Of a stretch of DNA of 64,000 nt, positions 1 to 9,576 are shown in pieces (the first letter of the stretch is position 1; each line of letters starts with the position of its first letter). Position numbers and translations under genes: made by a program. The DNA is from Phycisphaeraceae bacterium (GTDB lineage Bacteria; Planctomycetota; Phycisphaerae; Phycisphaerales; Phycisphaeraceae): positions 1 through 64,000 of the forward strand of contig JAVKCD010000025.1 in the NCBI GenBank assembly GCA_040222855.1, given 5' to 3'. The notes under the pieces were generated by a model that searched no databases, was not told the DNA's origin, and worked only from the letters and a program-made list of their open reading frames with translations.

Positions 1-1
1 C

Positions 2-685
2 GGCGCGCGTGGCCCGGGCTACAGCGCCTCGGGTGTGGGTATCTTCAACCTCGAGGGAGGATCGGTCACCGTCAACGGGACCTCATCCACCGCCATGCGT
101 GTCGGACGCGCTGGCGCTACAGGCACCCTCAACATCTCAGGAGGTACCTGGAACACCGCAGGACAGTTCAACATCGCAGCGGCTCCGGCACAGAGCGGTA
201 TGCCATCGACAGGTCGAGTCAACATGTCGGGTACCGGCTTGCTGAGCGTCTCCGCAACCTTTATTAACGATGCCACCGGCTCAAGCGCGGGCGACGCTCT
301 GCTGAGCCTGACCGGATCAAACACTTCGGTGAATGCCGTCAGTTATGTTCAGAATGAAGATGGGGCCTTGCTTTTCACCGCCGACGACATAGGTGTCTCA
401 GCGATTGAGGTGTCAAGCACCACGGACCTCGAAGGGACTCTGGACGTTGACCTCAGCGCATTAACTGGCACCCCCGGCTTGCTGATGTTGATTAACAACA
501 CCGGCACCAACCTCGTCTCGGGAGCGTTCGGGAATGCTCCAGAAGGCACCATGTTCGGAGGCTACACGCTGACATACCTGTATGACAGTGGTGACGGCGT
601 GGGTAACGATGTGGCGCTGCTGATCCCCGAACCCTCGACTGCGTTGCTTTCACTGTTAGGCCTTGCCGCCATCAGACGCCGGTGA
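2..685 (+). CDS. PEP-CTERM surface protein, 5'-truncated by window edge
   Basis: The frame is open from base 2, so the true start lies outside the window. The visible part is rich in Gly, Ser, Thr and Asn, with beta-repeat segments (NLEGGSVTVNG, TLNISGGTWN) typical of secreted repeat proteins. It ends in a PEP-CTERM signal: the motif PEPS, a short hydrophobic helix, then a basic tail (IRRR). Exosortase is expected to process such proteins at the cell surface. The first visible residues (GARGPGY) also occur in the next gene, so the two are tandem paralogues. This copy lacks the dockerin-like segment found in its neighbour. The ligand is unknown. Confidence 0.8.
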   Translation, partial: GARGPGYSASGVGIFNLEGGSVTVNGTSSTAMRVGRAGATGTLNISGGTWNTAGQFNIAAAPAQSGMPSTGRVNMSGTGLLSVSATFINDATGSSAGDALLSLTGSNTSVNAVSYVQNEDGALLFTADDIGVSAIEVSSTTDLEGTLDVDLSALTGTPGLLMLINNTGTNLVSGAFGNAPEGTMFGGYTLTYLYDSGDGVGNDVALLIPEPSTALLSLLGLAAIRRR

Positions 686-703
686 TTCAAATCGTTTGCT
701 CCT

Positions 704-729
704 GCCACTCCGTGAAACCGCGGAGTGGC
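704..729 (+). terminator. Hairpin terminator-like structure after the first PEP-CTERM gene
   Basis: A perfect 9-bp stem (GCCACTCCG / CGGAGTGGC) encloses an 8-nt loop. It lies 19 bases after the stop codon at 685. The following ATATTTC is only weakly T-rich, so it may be an intrinsic terminator or an mRNA-stabilising hairpin. It overlaps the upstream GTG at 725, which favours the ATG at 752 as start of the next gene. Confidence 0.55.
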
Positions 730-751
730 ATATTTCAGAAACTTAGGGCCC

Positions 752-2230
752 ATGATGCGTTTGTCTCCTCTATTCTCGATGACTCCGGCACTTGCTGTGG
801 CTGTAATATCGTTCAGTTCGCTCAATGTGAAGGCAGACACCTATACGCCTTCAACACTCTGGGACAACGGCAATGTCGATGGCAACTGGGATCTTGATTC
901 TGGTTGGACCAGCGGACAGGAGCCGGATGAAACTGACCTGGTTGCGATCAATAACGGGAGAATCGTGACCATTACTCAGCCTGGCGAGGTCGCCGATGTG
1001 CTGCGGCTCGCTTCAACCCCGACTTCTCGTGGAACGCTTCGTGTCCTGTCCGGAGACCTGATGTTCAGGCTCGGGCGAGTCGGAGACGAGGGCATTGGCG
1101 TCGTTAACCAGCTTGGGGGTAGTGTGACCTCAACCAACCAGCTCTGGATTGGTGCGCGTGGTCCGGGGTATGACGCGGCTGGCCAGGGAACCTACAACCT
1201 CACCGGCGGTTCTCTCACCGTTCTGGGTACGTCCAATACAGCTTTCCGTATTGGACGCGCTGGCGGGACGGGTGTGCTCAATCATTCGGGTGGCATCCTT
1301 AGCACCGCTGATCAGTTGAATATCGCCGCCATCCCGGCAGCTGATGGTCACCCGTCCCGAGGGAGCTACATCATCTCTGGCAATGCGGTCCTCAACGTGG
1401 GTTCCACGCTGCTCAATGACGCGACCGGCGATGACCCGGGTGAAGCACTCTTCGAGATTCGTGGGTCTCAAGTAAGCATCTCGATGCTCTCGTACGGGCA
1501 TCGTCCGGACGGCACGCTCCGATTTGTCGCGGACGCTTTTGGTGTTTCTCCCATCCACGTCCTGAACGCACCGGTTGGCGTGGAGATCGAAGACGGCCTG
1601 CTGGACATCGATCTCACGGCTCTTGCGGGTACACCTCAATCCCTTGTCTTGATTGACAACCAGACGGCGAACCCGATCAAGGGGCAGGGGGGTATTGGCA
1701 TCGGACGATTTGTCAATGCACCCGAGGGGACATTGTTTGGTGACTATCGATTGACCTACTTTTATGACAGTGGGGATGGCGTGGGCAACGATCTGGCCCT
1801 TCTGTACGAAGGCCTTGCGGGCGACTTCGATGGCAACAGTCTCGTGAATGCGGACGACATTGATCTACTTGCTGATGCCATACGCAGCGGCTCGAACGAC
1901 CTTCAGTTTGATCTGAATAGTGATCTCCAGCTCAGTTCGTTGGATCTGGATTATATGATTCAGGAGATCCTCAACACTCTCCTGGGTGACACCAATCTCG
2001 ACCAGGCCGTAGACCTCGTCGATCTCTCGATTCTGGCCTCCTCTTTTGGAGGGACGTCCGGCTGGGCTGGCGGGAACTTCAACACCGACACACTCGTCGA
2101 CCTGATTGACCTGTCAACGCTTGCCGCGAACTTTGGCCAGAGTCCCGCTGTCCCCGAACCGGGCTCGGCTCTGGTGATGCTATGGCTGGCGTTTGGCACA
2201 AGGTCTGGCTATCGAACTTTCTCCTCTTAA
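752..2230 (+). CDS. PEP-CTERM protein with dockerin-like repeats
   Basis: ATG at 752 is chosen over the in-frame GTG at 725, because 725 lies inside a hairpin and 752 gives a clean signal peptide (MMRLSPLFSM onward, ending near KADTYT). The body carries the same Gly/Thr-rich beta repeats as the upstream partial gene (IGARGPGYDAAGQGTYNL; FRIGRAGGTG). The C-terminal third has EF-hand-like dockerin segments (GDTNLDQAVDLVDLSILA; NTDTLVDLIDLSTLAANFG), then VPEP, a hydrophobic helix and a basic tail. It is predicted to be exported, to bind calcium and to be anchored by exosortase. The binding target is unknown. Confidence 0.8.
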   Translation: MMRLSPLFSMTPALAVAVISFSSLNVKADTYTPSTLWDNGNVDGNWDLDSGWTSGQEPDETDLVAINNGRIVTITQPGEVADVLRLASTPTSRGTLRVLSGDLMFRLGRVGDEGIGVVNQLGGSVTSTNQLWIGARGPGYDAAGQGTYNLTGGSLTVLGTSNTAFRIGRAGGTGVLNHSGGILSTADQLNIAAIPAADGHPSRGSYIISGNAVLNVGSTLLNDATGDDPGEALFEIRGSQVSISMLSYGHRPDGTLRFVADAFGVSPIHVLNAPVGVEIEDGLLDIDLTALAGTPQSLVLIDNQTANPIKGQGGIGIGRFVNAPEGTLFGDYRLTYFYDSGDGVGNDLALLYEGLAGDFDGNSLVNADDIDLLADAIRSGSNDLQFDLNSDLQLSSLDLDYMIQEILNTLLGDTNLDQAVDLVDLSILASSFGGTSGWAGGNFNTDTLVDLIDLSTLAANFGQSPAVPEPGSALVMLWLAFGTRSGYRTFSS

Positions 2231-2251
2231 GGACTCAGAGGAAGCATCGTC

Positions 2252-2932
2252 ATGAAACGGAAACGGACTGGTTTCACACTCATCGAACTTCTGGTGGTCA
2301 TCTCGATCATCGCTCTGCTGATCGGAATCCTTCTCCCCTCACTCAGCTCTGCGCGCAAGCTCGCCAAGGCGATGAGCGGGCTCAGCAATATCCGCCAGAC
2401 GTACATCGGCATGGCGGCTTACGCCGCCGACAACAACGGATGGCTGCCCTACCGACCGCCCACCTCAAACTATCTCCCCCACAGGATGAACGTCAGCGGA
2501 CACTACGATCTCCAGAAGAGCTTCATCGGACCCTATCTCGGCAGTAGCAGGGATCAGTTGATGTTCTGTGTGGGTGACCTCTATGAAGAACGCAATCCGG
2601 AGTCGAACGGCTACGACTACAACCTCGTCACGGTTCAGTATCTGAACATGGTCCTGCCTTCAAGCACGCCTTATGTGCAGGCCAATGGCATCTATGACCT
2701 GACACGGATTGATAACCCCGGCACCAGCGACAAGCCAGTCTGGGGATGCCTGACCATCGAGATCTCATCAGGCCTGTTCCTCGGACATGACGCACCTTTT
2801 AGTCAGGCACCACCAACGGGCAGCAACTTCGTCTTCATGGATGGGTCAGGACGCTGGACGTCATGGGGTGATCACGAGCCTTATCTGATCTCATCGACTA
2901 TTTACTACCGGCCTAAGACCTCTGATAACTGA
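2252..2932 (+). CDS. Prepilin-type N-terminal cleavage/methylation domain protein
   Basis: The N-terminus [17 protein letters not shown] is a classical type IV prepilin leader: a basic stretch, cleavage after Gly, methylated Phe and a Glu at mature position 5. A hydrophobic helix and a pseudopilin-like domain follow. Near the C-terminus, NFVFMDGSGRW matches the H-X9-DG class of processing-associated proteins that are amplified in Planctomycetes. AGAGGAAG lies upstream of the ATG. Such proteins are thought to be exported by a type II secretion or type IV pilus-like machine. The gene sits between surface proteins and a secreted glycosidase. Its specific role is unknown. Confidence 0.8.
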   Translation: MKRKRTGFTLIELLVVISIIALLIGILLPSLSSARKLAKAMSGLSNIRQTYIGMAAYAADNNGWLPYRPPTSNYLPHRMNVSGHYDLQKSFIGPYLGSSRDQLMFCVGDLYEERNPESNGYDYNLVTVQYLNMVLPSSTPYVQANGIYDLTRIDNPGTSDKPVWGCLTIEISSGLFLGHDAPFSQAPPTGSNFVFMDGSGRWTSWGDHEPYLISSTIYYRPKTSDN

Positions 2933-2981
2933 CGTTGCGATTCCTCGTAAAGTCCACTGCATACCAACGCAAGGAAGCAGC

Positions 2982-4436
2982 ATGTGTATTGCCCTACGCG
3001 CTCTCTCCAGGATGCTCTCGCTCTCCTTAATACTGACCTTGTCAGGTCTGGCTCAATATGCTCATGGTCAAGCCACCGAGCTGGACGATCGCGCACAGCT
3101 ACTGGTTGATGACGTTCTGATTGCCAGCGAGAAGAACACCCGCTACGTCATTCATCAAGCTAGAAAGCTGGCCCAACCGGTTGTCGAAGCCGATCGTCTC
3201 TGGGAAAGCAACCGGGTCTATCTATATGGAACGGTGCTTCGAGACCCCGCGACGGGCCGCTTCCGAATGTGGTACTCGGGCGGAGGGCTCGCGTACGCTG
3301 AGTCGGCAGATGGCCTGAACTGGGTCAAGCCGGAACTCCTCTATCACCAGCACAATGGGCAGAACACGAATGTGCTGGTGACAGGCTCGAACCTGACTTG
3401 CGTGATCTATGACCCTGAGGAACCCGAGCCGGCATTCCGCTACAGGCTGCTGGATAACACCAAGCACCATGATTTCATCGGCTTCCACTCAGCGGACGGG
3501 CTTGAGTGGAAGCGCTACCCAAAGACGCCACTCCTGGCCCAGGGCTCGGAGCTAATTGATGCAGTTCGTGATCCATCATCGGGGCAGTTTTTTGCCTACA
3601 TCAGACCTTATCTCCCTCGGCACCATCCAAAGAACAACACTGAAAAAAGATTGATCGCTGTCACGACCAGCCCTGACTTTCAGACCTGGTCTCCGATGAA
3701 AGTCGTGATCGAACCGGATGCCATCGATGACGCATGGACGAGTCGCGAGGGGCAGCGGACCGAGTTCTACGCCATGGCAGGCTTCCCCTACGGTTCGCAG
3801 TACCTCGGCATGCTGATGGTCTTCCGGATCACCGAGATCATTGAGAATCAGGCCCCAGGTCAATCGAAGTATGAGGGGCCGATCCATGTGGAGCTTGTCC
3901 ACAGCCGCGACGGTCTTCACTGGGAGCGATCTACACCCCGCACGCCGATCATCGACAACGGGCCTTACGGATATGACGCCGGCGCCATTATGGATACGGC
4001 CAACCTACCCGTCATTGTCGGCGATGAGGTCTGGATGTACTACACGGCTCTGACCACCAGCCACGGCGGAAAACTTCCGGAGAAACGCGCCTCAATCGGT
4101 CTGGCTCGCTGGCGCCTGGATGGCTTCGTCTCCCGTGACACCGCTTCAGACGAGGGCGAACTGATCACCAAGCCCCTCATTCTGCCCGAAGGTCAACTGA
4201 CCCTGAACGTGGCGGCACCAGCTGGCAGCGTTCGAGTCGAGATCCTGGGCCAGAACGGTCGGCCCATCCCGGGGTACACCCTCAACGAGTCCATACCCTT
4301 CACCGGTGATAACACTTCGGCTCGAGTCCGCTGGCGAGAGCAGGTCAATGTGCCGATCGATCGCCCGGTTCAGCTTCGTTTTGTCTCGAAGAACGCTTCC
4401 CTGTTCAGCTACAGGATCGCGGGTGATCGACCATGA
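2982..4436 (+). CDS. Secreted five-bladed beta-propeller glycosidase-like protein
   Basis: A signal peptide (LSLSLILTLSGLAQYAHG) is followed by a fold of the GH32/43/68/130 five-bladed propeller type. Blade-like motifs include FRMWYSGGGLAYAESADGLNW, FIGFHSADGLEWKRY and VELVHSRDGLHWERS, which are common in planctomycete putative glycosyl hydrolases. A C-terminal beta domain follows from about residue 390. AGGAAGCAGC precedes the ATG. The stop codon overlaps the next start (ATGA), so the enzyme is translationally coupled to the symporter fusion downstream. That pairing suggests it releases the sugar that is then imported. Substrate and exact GH family are not determined. Confidence 0.7.
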   Translation: MCIALRALSRMLSLSLILTLSGLAQYAHGQATELDDRAQLLVDDVLIASEKNTRYVIHQARKLAQPVVEADRLWESNRVYLYGTVLRDPATGRFRMWYSGGGLAYAESADGLNWVKPELLYHQHNGQNTNVLVTGSNLTCVIYDPEEPEPAFRYRLLDNTKHHDFIGFHSADGLEWKRYPKTPLLAQGSELIDAVRDPSSGQFFAYIRPYLPRHHPKNNTEKRLIAVTTSPDFQTWSPMKVVIEPDAIDDAWTSREGQRTEFYAMAGFPYGSQYLGMLMVFRITEIIENQAPGQSKYEGPIHVELVHSRDGLHWERSTPRTPIIDNGPYGYDAGAIMDTANLPVIVGDEVWMYYTALTTSHGGKLPEKRASIGLARWRLDGFVSRDTASDEGELITKPLILPEGQLTLNVAAPAGSVRVEILGQNGRPIPGYTLNESIPFTGDNTSARVRWREQVNVPIDRPVQLRFVSKNASLFSYRIAGDRP

Positions 4437-6868
4437 ATCAGCGGCTCACGCTATGCCTGTGTTTCGTTGTCGGTATGGCGATTGTAGGCATGCCCGCTCT
4501 TGCGCAGACCAATCGCTCGATTGATATTCAGGATCTTCACGATACGCCCATGGGTCTGATCGCCACCCAGGCCGTCTGGCTCAATGACGGCCTCGTGGCT
4601 CTGGTCGAATCCAGCGATCAAGCATCGCTCTTCTACTGGCTTCCTGACTCAGCAGAAGCTGACATGCTGGTCCAGATGCGGATGAGCCAACCGGCTATGG
4701 TGCGAGCTGAAGGTGGAGCCTTGGTGATCGGCGGCTACGAACAGAAGAAATGGCTTCGTAGTGTGCAATCAGTCGTCCTTGAGGACTCTACGCCAGTCAT
4801 CACGCTGGCAGGCGATCTGCCTCTAACCCTTGAAAACCCGCTGGCGGTAGCCCTTCGAGATCGGGTCTATGTGGTCGGACTTGATCACGATACCCAGACC
4901 TCGAAGCTCATCAGCCTCCGTGTTGAAAACGGAACTGCTATTGATTTTCGTGAGCACGCGTCTCCCCCTCTGGCTTTATCGGGTCAGGCCAAGCTGGTTA
5001 CACAGGCAGCAGGCGAACGCCAACACCTCTACCTGCTGACGCACGATAAGAATCAGCACTGGCACCTGATGGCCTATGACCCCAACACCGACCAGTGGCT
5101 ATCACGTGAATCACCAACGATCTCGGGACCATCCAGACTGCTTGTGCCATTCGGGGCTCACAGCCTGATCCTGACGACAAAGAAAGCCATAGGGTCTGGT
5201 CAAGCGTATAACACGATTACCAACCGCTGGTCATCGATGAATATCCAGGGACTTGATCAACCACTTATCAGCGTTGATGATTCTCATCGCAGTCTTGTCT
5301 GGTTCATGCCAGAGCACCCGGATAACACCGGGCGCATCACCGAGATCCGCCCAGCCAATCTGCCATCAAACTTCGGCTGGCTTGATTACACGACCCTCGC
5401 TCTCTACCTACTTGCTCTGGTCGGGCTGGGAGCCTACTTCAGCCGACGCGAGAACTCGACTGAGCAATACTTCCTGGCTGGCAGGAACATCCCGTGGTGG
5501 GCCGCGGCGCTGAGTCTCATGGCGACCCAAGTCAGCTCGATCGGCTTCATCGCAGTCCCTGCCAAGACCTTCGCAACCGACTGGATCTACTTTGCAGGCA
5601 TCCTCAGCTGGTTTGTGGTCGTGCCCGTGGTCACCCGCGTCCATATCCCCTTCTTCAGAAGGCTTAAGGTCACCAGCGCCTACGAGTACCTCGAAGCTCG
5701 CTTCGATGTCAACATCCGACTGTTTGCTGCCCTGACCTTCAGTCTGCTCCAACTCGGAAGGATGGCGGTCGTCCTCTATCTACCCGCGCTTGTGCTATCC
5801 GTGGTGACCGGTATCCCCATCATCACCTGCATCCTGATCATGGGTGTTCTCGCCACTGCCTACACCGTCGCGGGAGGGATGGAGGCCGTCATCTGGACCG
5901 ATGTGCTCCAAGCCGGTCTGCTCCTGCTCGGCGCAGTCCTCTGTGTCGTCGTCGCGATCGCCGGCATCGAGGGCGGGCTTACTGAAGCCGTCTCCCTGGC
6001 CAACGCAGACGACAAACTCCGGCTGGTCAACACCGACAGCAGCTTCATGGTCAGTGCCCTATGGGTCATCCTTCTGGGAAGTATCTTCTCTCGTTTCTCA
6101 AACATCTCGGCTGATCAGTCCGTGATCCAGCGCTATCTCACCACAACCGATGAGAAACAGGCAGGCCGGGCACTCTGGGGAGATGTCGCCGTCTCGATCC
6201 CCTGGGCGATCATCGCTTTTGGCATGGGTACGGCCATCTTCGTTTTCTATCAGGCCAATCCGGATCATCTCGCCCCGGGTCTCAGAGCTGATGCCGTCGT
6301 CCCTTTCTTTATTTCGCAGCAACTACCAACAGGCCTTAGTGGCTTAATCATTGCTGGTATCTTCGCTGCGGCCATGTCCAGTCTCGACAGCGCGATTCAC
6401 AGCGTGTCCACGGTGCTGACCACAGACGTCTACCAAAGAGTCCGGCCCGAAGGCTCCGATCGCGTGCGACTCCGACTCGCGCGTGGGCTTACCATCCTTC
6501 TCGGAGCTTTCGGGACGGGTATCGCCCTTCTGATGACAACAGCAGAGATCCTGTCGATCTGGGATCTCTTTATCGAAGTAATCGGCCTATTCGTCGGCAT
6601 GCTGGCTGGCTTATTTGTACTCGGTATGTTCACCACCCGCAGCAATGGTACCGGTGCGCTGCTCGGGGCCATTCTCGGAGCGGCCAGCCTCTACCTGGTG
6701 AAACAGCACACCGCGATGCACTTCTATCTCTTCCCCGTGGTCGGCATCGTTGTCTGCGTTGCCTCCGGCTATCTGCTCAGCTTGATCCTGCCCGGTCGTT
6801 CGACGACGCAGGACCTCACCATCCACACGATGCCCAAGGATCTCACGCAGAGTGCATCCCAATCCTGA
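4433..6868 (+). CDS. Mutarotase-like beta-propeller fused to sodium:solute symporter
   Basis: A signal peptide (ending near LAQTN) leads into about 280 residues of Kelch-like propeller repeats (for example RVYVVGLDHDTQTSKL, YNTITNRWSSM). From about residue 305 an SSS-family transporter follows, with roughly 13 membrane helices; YFLAGRNIPWWAAALSLMAT is a typical SSS helix-1 region. The architecture resembles the cyclically permuted mutarotase/NanM-like domains linked to sialic-acid or sugar symporters. The propeller would face the periplasm and convert or capture sugar anomers before Na+-driven uptake. It overlaps the preceding glycosidase by 4 bp. The actual substrate is unknown; the esterase at 7713-9266 fits a sialate-like or acetylated sugar. 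Confidence 0.8.
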   Translation: MNQRLTLCLCFVVGMAIVGMPALAQTNRSIDIQDLHDTPMGLIATQAVWLNDGLVALVESSDQASLFYWLPDSAEADMLVQMRMSQPAMVRAEGGALVIGGYEQKKWLRSVQSVVLEDSTPVITLAGDLPLTLENPLAVALRDRVYVVGLDHDTQTSKLISLRVENGTAIDFREHASPPLALSGQAKLVTQAAGERQHLYLLTHDKNQHWHLMAYDPNTDQWLSRESPTISGPSRLLVPFGAHSLILTTKKAIGSGQAYNTITNRWSSMNIQGLDQPLISVDDSHRSLVWFMPEHPDNTGRITEIRPANLPSNFGWLDYTTLALYLLALVGLGAYFSRRENSTEQYFLAGRNIPWWAAALSLMATQVSSIGFIAVPAKTFATDWIYFAGILSWFVVVPVVTRVHIPFFRRLKVTSAYEYLEARFDVNIRLFAALTFSLLQLGRMAVVLYLPALVLSVVTGIPIITCILIMGVLATAYTVAGGMEAVIWTDVLQAGLLLLGAVLCVVVAIAGIEGGLTEAVSLANADDKLRLVNTDSSFMVSALWVILLGSIFSRFSNISADQSVIQRYLTTTDEKQAGRALWGDVAVSIPWAIIAFGMGTAIFVFYQANPDHLAPGLRADAVVPFFISQQLPTGLSGLIIAGIFAAAMSSLDSAIHSVSTVLTTDVYQRVRPEGSDRVRLRLARGLTILLGAFGTGIALLMTTAEILSIWDLFIEVIGLFVGMLAGLFVLGMFTTRSNGTGALLGAILGAASLYLVKQHTAMHFYLFPVVGIVVCVASGYLLSLILPGRSTTQDLTIHTMPKDLTQSASQS

Positions 6869-6880
6869 GGAACTGGCAAC

Positions 6881-7426
6881 ATGTCTGACTCATCCGGAAA
6901 CCTGCCAATAGCGAGCATAATCAAGCTGACCGCGGCTCTCGCTCTCCTCGCTGGCGCCGTCATGCTCCTGATGTGGGGTGGCGGGGAACCTGAACTCGAC
7001 ATCCGCCAAGCCTACTACTTTGACCCGCAGACAAGCCAGGTTTTCGTCGGTCCCGCTTCAGGTATCGCGCCAATCCCCGCACCTTCTGATCCCGCGGGTG
7101 TCTTAGAGCCCACCGGAGTACGCGCTTTCATCTTCTGTTGCGGGCCCTGTAATGCGTCTTATGACAACATGACTCCCGAGCAGATCAAGGAAGCAGGTGC
7201 CATCATCGGCTGGCTTGAACGGTACACACCTGAAGGTCGTGAGATCCTGATGCGCAGGAATGATCAGCGGCCCGATACTGATTTTGAGACAGGCATCAGC
7301 AACAAGCTAGTTCGGGCAGTCGATAGTGATCGCTGGTATCCCGCTGAATCACCCGCTGCCAACCGCATACGATACGCTACGCGACAGCACTGTGAGGATG
7401 GATCCCCGAACCTCTGTACACCCTGA
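6881..7426 (+). CDS. Small membrane-anchored protein with Cys cluster, unknown function
   Basis: I do not recognise a named family. One N-terminal transmembrane helix (residues about 14-32, ALALLAGAVMLLMWGGG) is followed by a soluble domain of about 150 residues. This carries a CCGPC cluster (FIFCCGPCNASYDNMTPEQ) and two further Cys near the C-terminus. A good ribosome-binding site (GAGGAAC) lies 12 bases after the symporter stop codon, so it is probably in the same operon. The Cys pattern could serve metal binding or redox chemistry in the periplasm. No catalytic assignment is justified. Confidence 0.7.
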   Translation: MSDSSGNLPIASIIKLTAALALLAGAVMLLMWGGGEPELDIRQAYYFDPQTSQVFVGPASGIAPIPAPSDPAGVLEPTGVRAFIFCCGPCNASYDNMTPEQIKEAGAIIGWLERYTPEGREILMRRNDQRPDTDFETGISNKLVRAVDSDRWYPAESPAANRIRYATRQHCEDGSPNLCTP

Positions 7427-7712
7427 AAATCACTGCAACGGAGCACTTCGTGTATCTGCGCGAGGGGCCAGCGGTGTGTGGTAATCCTCCCACAGAATCA
7501 GCAGAACCCGGGGTGAATCCTTGACCATTGAGTTGGCAGTTGTGGCTTCCCCCTAGCGGCCTGTCAAGTAAATCGAATTACTGGCTCCAGCTTCACCACC
7601 TTCGGTTCAGCGAATAGGCTTCGTATCTGACGTTCCCAGCAGGGTTGCTTCCATGGGTAGGTGCTGACCTAGACCTGTGGCTGTGACAGGAGTGAGGAGG
7701 GCAGGCTAAACC

Positions 7713-9266
7713 TCAGCGGATTTGATCGGTTAGCCCCGCACGATGGTCCGTGCGGAACGGGGACGCTGGTAACCCCTCCTGATTGATCAGATTCGCGCGA
7801 TCAGGGTTATCTGCCCACGCATAACGTATGGCGTCGATCTCAAACCCCTCCGGCGATCGCAAGACTACGCGGTCCTGCTGAATTTCAGCCTCTGCCCAAA
7901 CAAAGCCTCCGTCTGCGGGTGCGACCGCGAAACCCCTTAACGGCTCATCGTCGCGCGTGGTGAGTCCGGACCCAACACTGCCGAACGTGATGACGGCTTG
8001 ACTCCCCATTACCTGCACATCCTTAACCAGTGGACCATTGGGCACGACCTTGAGTCCATAGACGTCGTGCAGTACTGAGAGGGCGAGCCGGTAACCAACA
8101 GTCTTCTTGTCACGCGGGTGAATATCGTCCTCCTCGCCAACATCGATTGTGACAGCAAGACCTGTATTCATTACCTGCTGAAATGTCAGTAGCTGACTTT
8201 CACGCAGCTCAGACCAGGCACTGGGTTCTGACGCGTCAGTCTGAGCGGGGCCGTACCCGGGCAACTGAACAATCAGGAATGGGAAATCGCCCTGTCCCCA
8301 GTGGGAGCGCCAATCGTTGATGAGCTGCGTCAACTGCCAGCGATACTGGTAGGCACGTCCGCGGTTCGTCTCGCCCTGATACCAGGCAACGCCTCGGATA
8401 CCGAAAGGCATCAAGGGTTCAATCATGCCGTAGAACAGGCCCGATGGGCGATGTGGATGATCCGGACGCCCGAACGACGGCTTCCTGGGTTTCTCAGATA
8501 CTGTGTTTGGATCAGCCGCCCGCGCCGCCTCCCACTCAGCGATCGAACGCTCCCAATCGGCGACTTGTTGATCGAATGTCGCCGTAGCCATATCCCATCG
8601 CTCTACGATCGGCCGCGTTTCATTATTCGATAGTATGACCTCACGTGTGGTCCAGGCCTCGGCAGGCGTACCGCCCCAGGCCGACAGGATGATCCCAACC
8701 GGTACATCAAGCCCCGTACGCAACTTGGTGGCAAAGAAGTACGCGACCGCACTAAACTCACGCACCGTCTCTGGCTGGCCCGGCTGCCACGCACCCTCAA
8801 CAGAAAAGACCGGCGAGAAGGACTGTTGGCGTTCAACATGGAACAGCCTCAGATGTGGATCTCCGGGCTTTTGAATCTCGGTTGCTCCTCCTTGTGCCTT
8901 CTCAAGCCGGAACTCCATGTTCGACTGTCCGGAGCACAGCCATACCTCCCCGACAAGAATATCCCGCAGCTCGATCTTGTTACGCCCCACAATGCGCATG
9001 GCGAGAGGGTTGCCGATCGCCGTAGTCGCTGGCAGAGGATCCAGATGGATCATCCATTGCCCATCATCATCCGCGACGGCTACGTGCGTCTGATCTGTGA
9101 CGCTGACGGTGACGCGCTCACCCGGGTCAGCCTCACCCCAGATCGGCAGCGGACGATCCCGCTGCAACACCATGTGATCACTGATGATCGCTGGCAGCCG
9201 TACGTCGGCGTGCAGAGGGTTCAACGCGTGAATCAGGAAGAGCAGGGGTATGAAGCATCGGGTCAT
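7713..9266 (-). CDS. Sialate O-acetylesterase-family secreted esterase
   Basis: The ATG at 9266 (MTRCFIPLLF) is preferred to the one at 9275, because AAAGGA stands 8 bases before it. A signal peptide is followed by the family's opening beta domain (LPAIISDHMVLQRDRPLPIWGEA) and an SGNH hydrolase core. The catalytic Ser is in GEVWLCSGQSNME and the Asp/His element in DDIHPRDK. At 517 residues it is of normal length. Family members remove O-acetyl groups from sialic acids or plant and algal polysaccharides. It converges on the symporter cluster, so it may deacetylate the same substrate. The upstream region 9276-9420 is AT-rich around 9395-9419 and probably holds its promoter. Confidence 0.85.
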   Translation of the reverse strand: MTRCFIPLLFLIHALNPLHADVRLPAIISDHMVLQRDRPLPIWGEADPGERVTVSVTDQTHVAVADDDGQWMIHLDPLPATTAIGNPLAMRIVGRNKIELRDILVGEVWLCSGQSNMEFRLEKAQGGATEIQKPGDPHLRLFHVERQQSFSPVFSVEGAWQPGQPETVREFSAVAYFFATKLRTGLDVPVGIILSAWGGTPAEAWTTREVILSNNETRPIVERWDMATATFDQQVADWERSIAEWEAARAADPNTVSEKPRKPSFGRPDHPHRPSGLFYGMIEPLMPFGIRGVAWYQGETNRGRAYQYRWQLTQLINDWRSHWGQGDFPFLIVQLPGYGPAQTDASEPSAWSELRESQLLTFQQVMNTGLAVTIDVGEEDDIHPRDKKTVGYRLALSVLHDVYGLKVVPNGPLVKDVQVMGSQAVITFGSVGSGLTTRDDEPLRGFAVAPADGGFVWAEAEIQQDRVVLRSPEGFEIDAIRYAWADNPDRANLINQEGLPASPFRTDHRAGLTDQIR

Positions 9267-9576
9267 CAGGTCCATCCTTTGAGAAAGTATGGCCCTATGC
9301 CCTGCTCAACAACTCAGTCGTGATCCTGGTCATCAGGCAGGGCGTCGGACTCATGCATCAACCGCGACGCTGCGTCGAAGACAAAAACGAGGTTAAACGA
9401 TGATATGCACAGTTTATCGTCTAGCGGTTGGAACTGACCTCTCCCCCTCCCACCCCCCGCGCCCGCCCCGGTGTTGTTGTACGTCGTTCCTGCGTTAGCT
9501 GGTCTGGGTTGGGGCCTGCTGGTCGGGACTGAGATGCTCTGGTTTCTGATCTTGCGAGATCGACCGGCTTGTTTGT

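Noticed and set aside
9386-9420. Inverted repeat ACGAT / ATCGT upstream of the esterase as an operator shared with the region near 48041
   Set aside because: The arms are only 5 bp and the two regions do not align convincingly.
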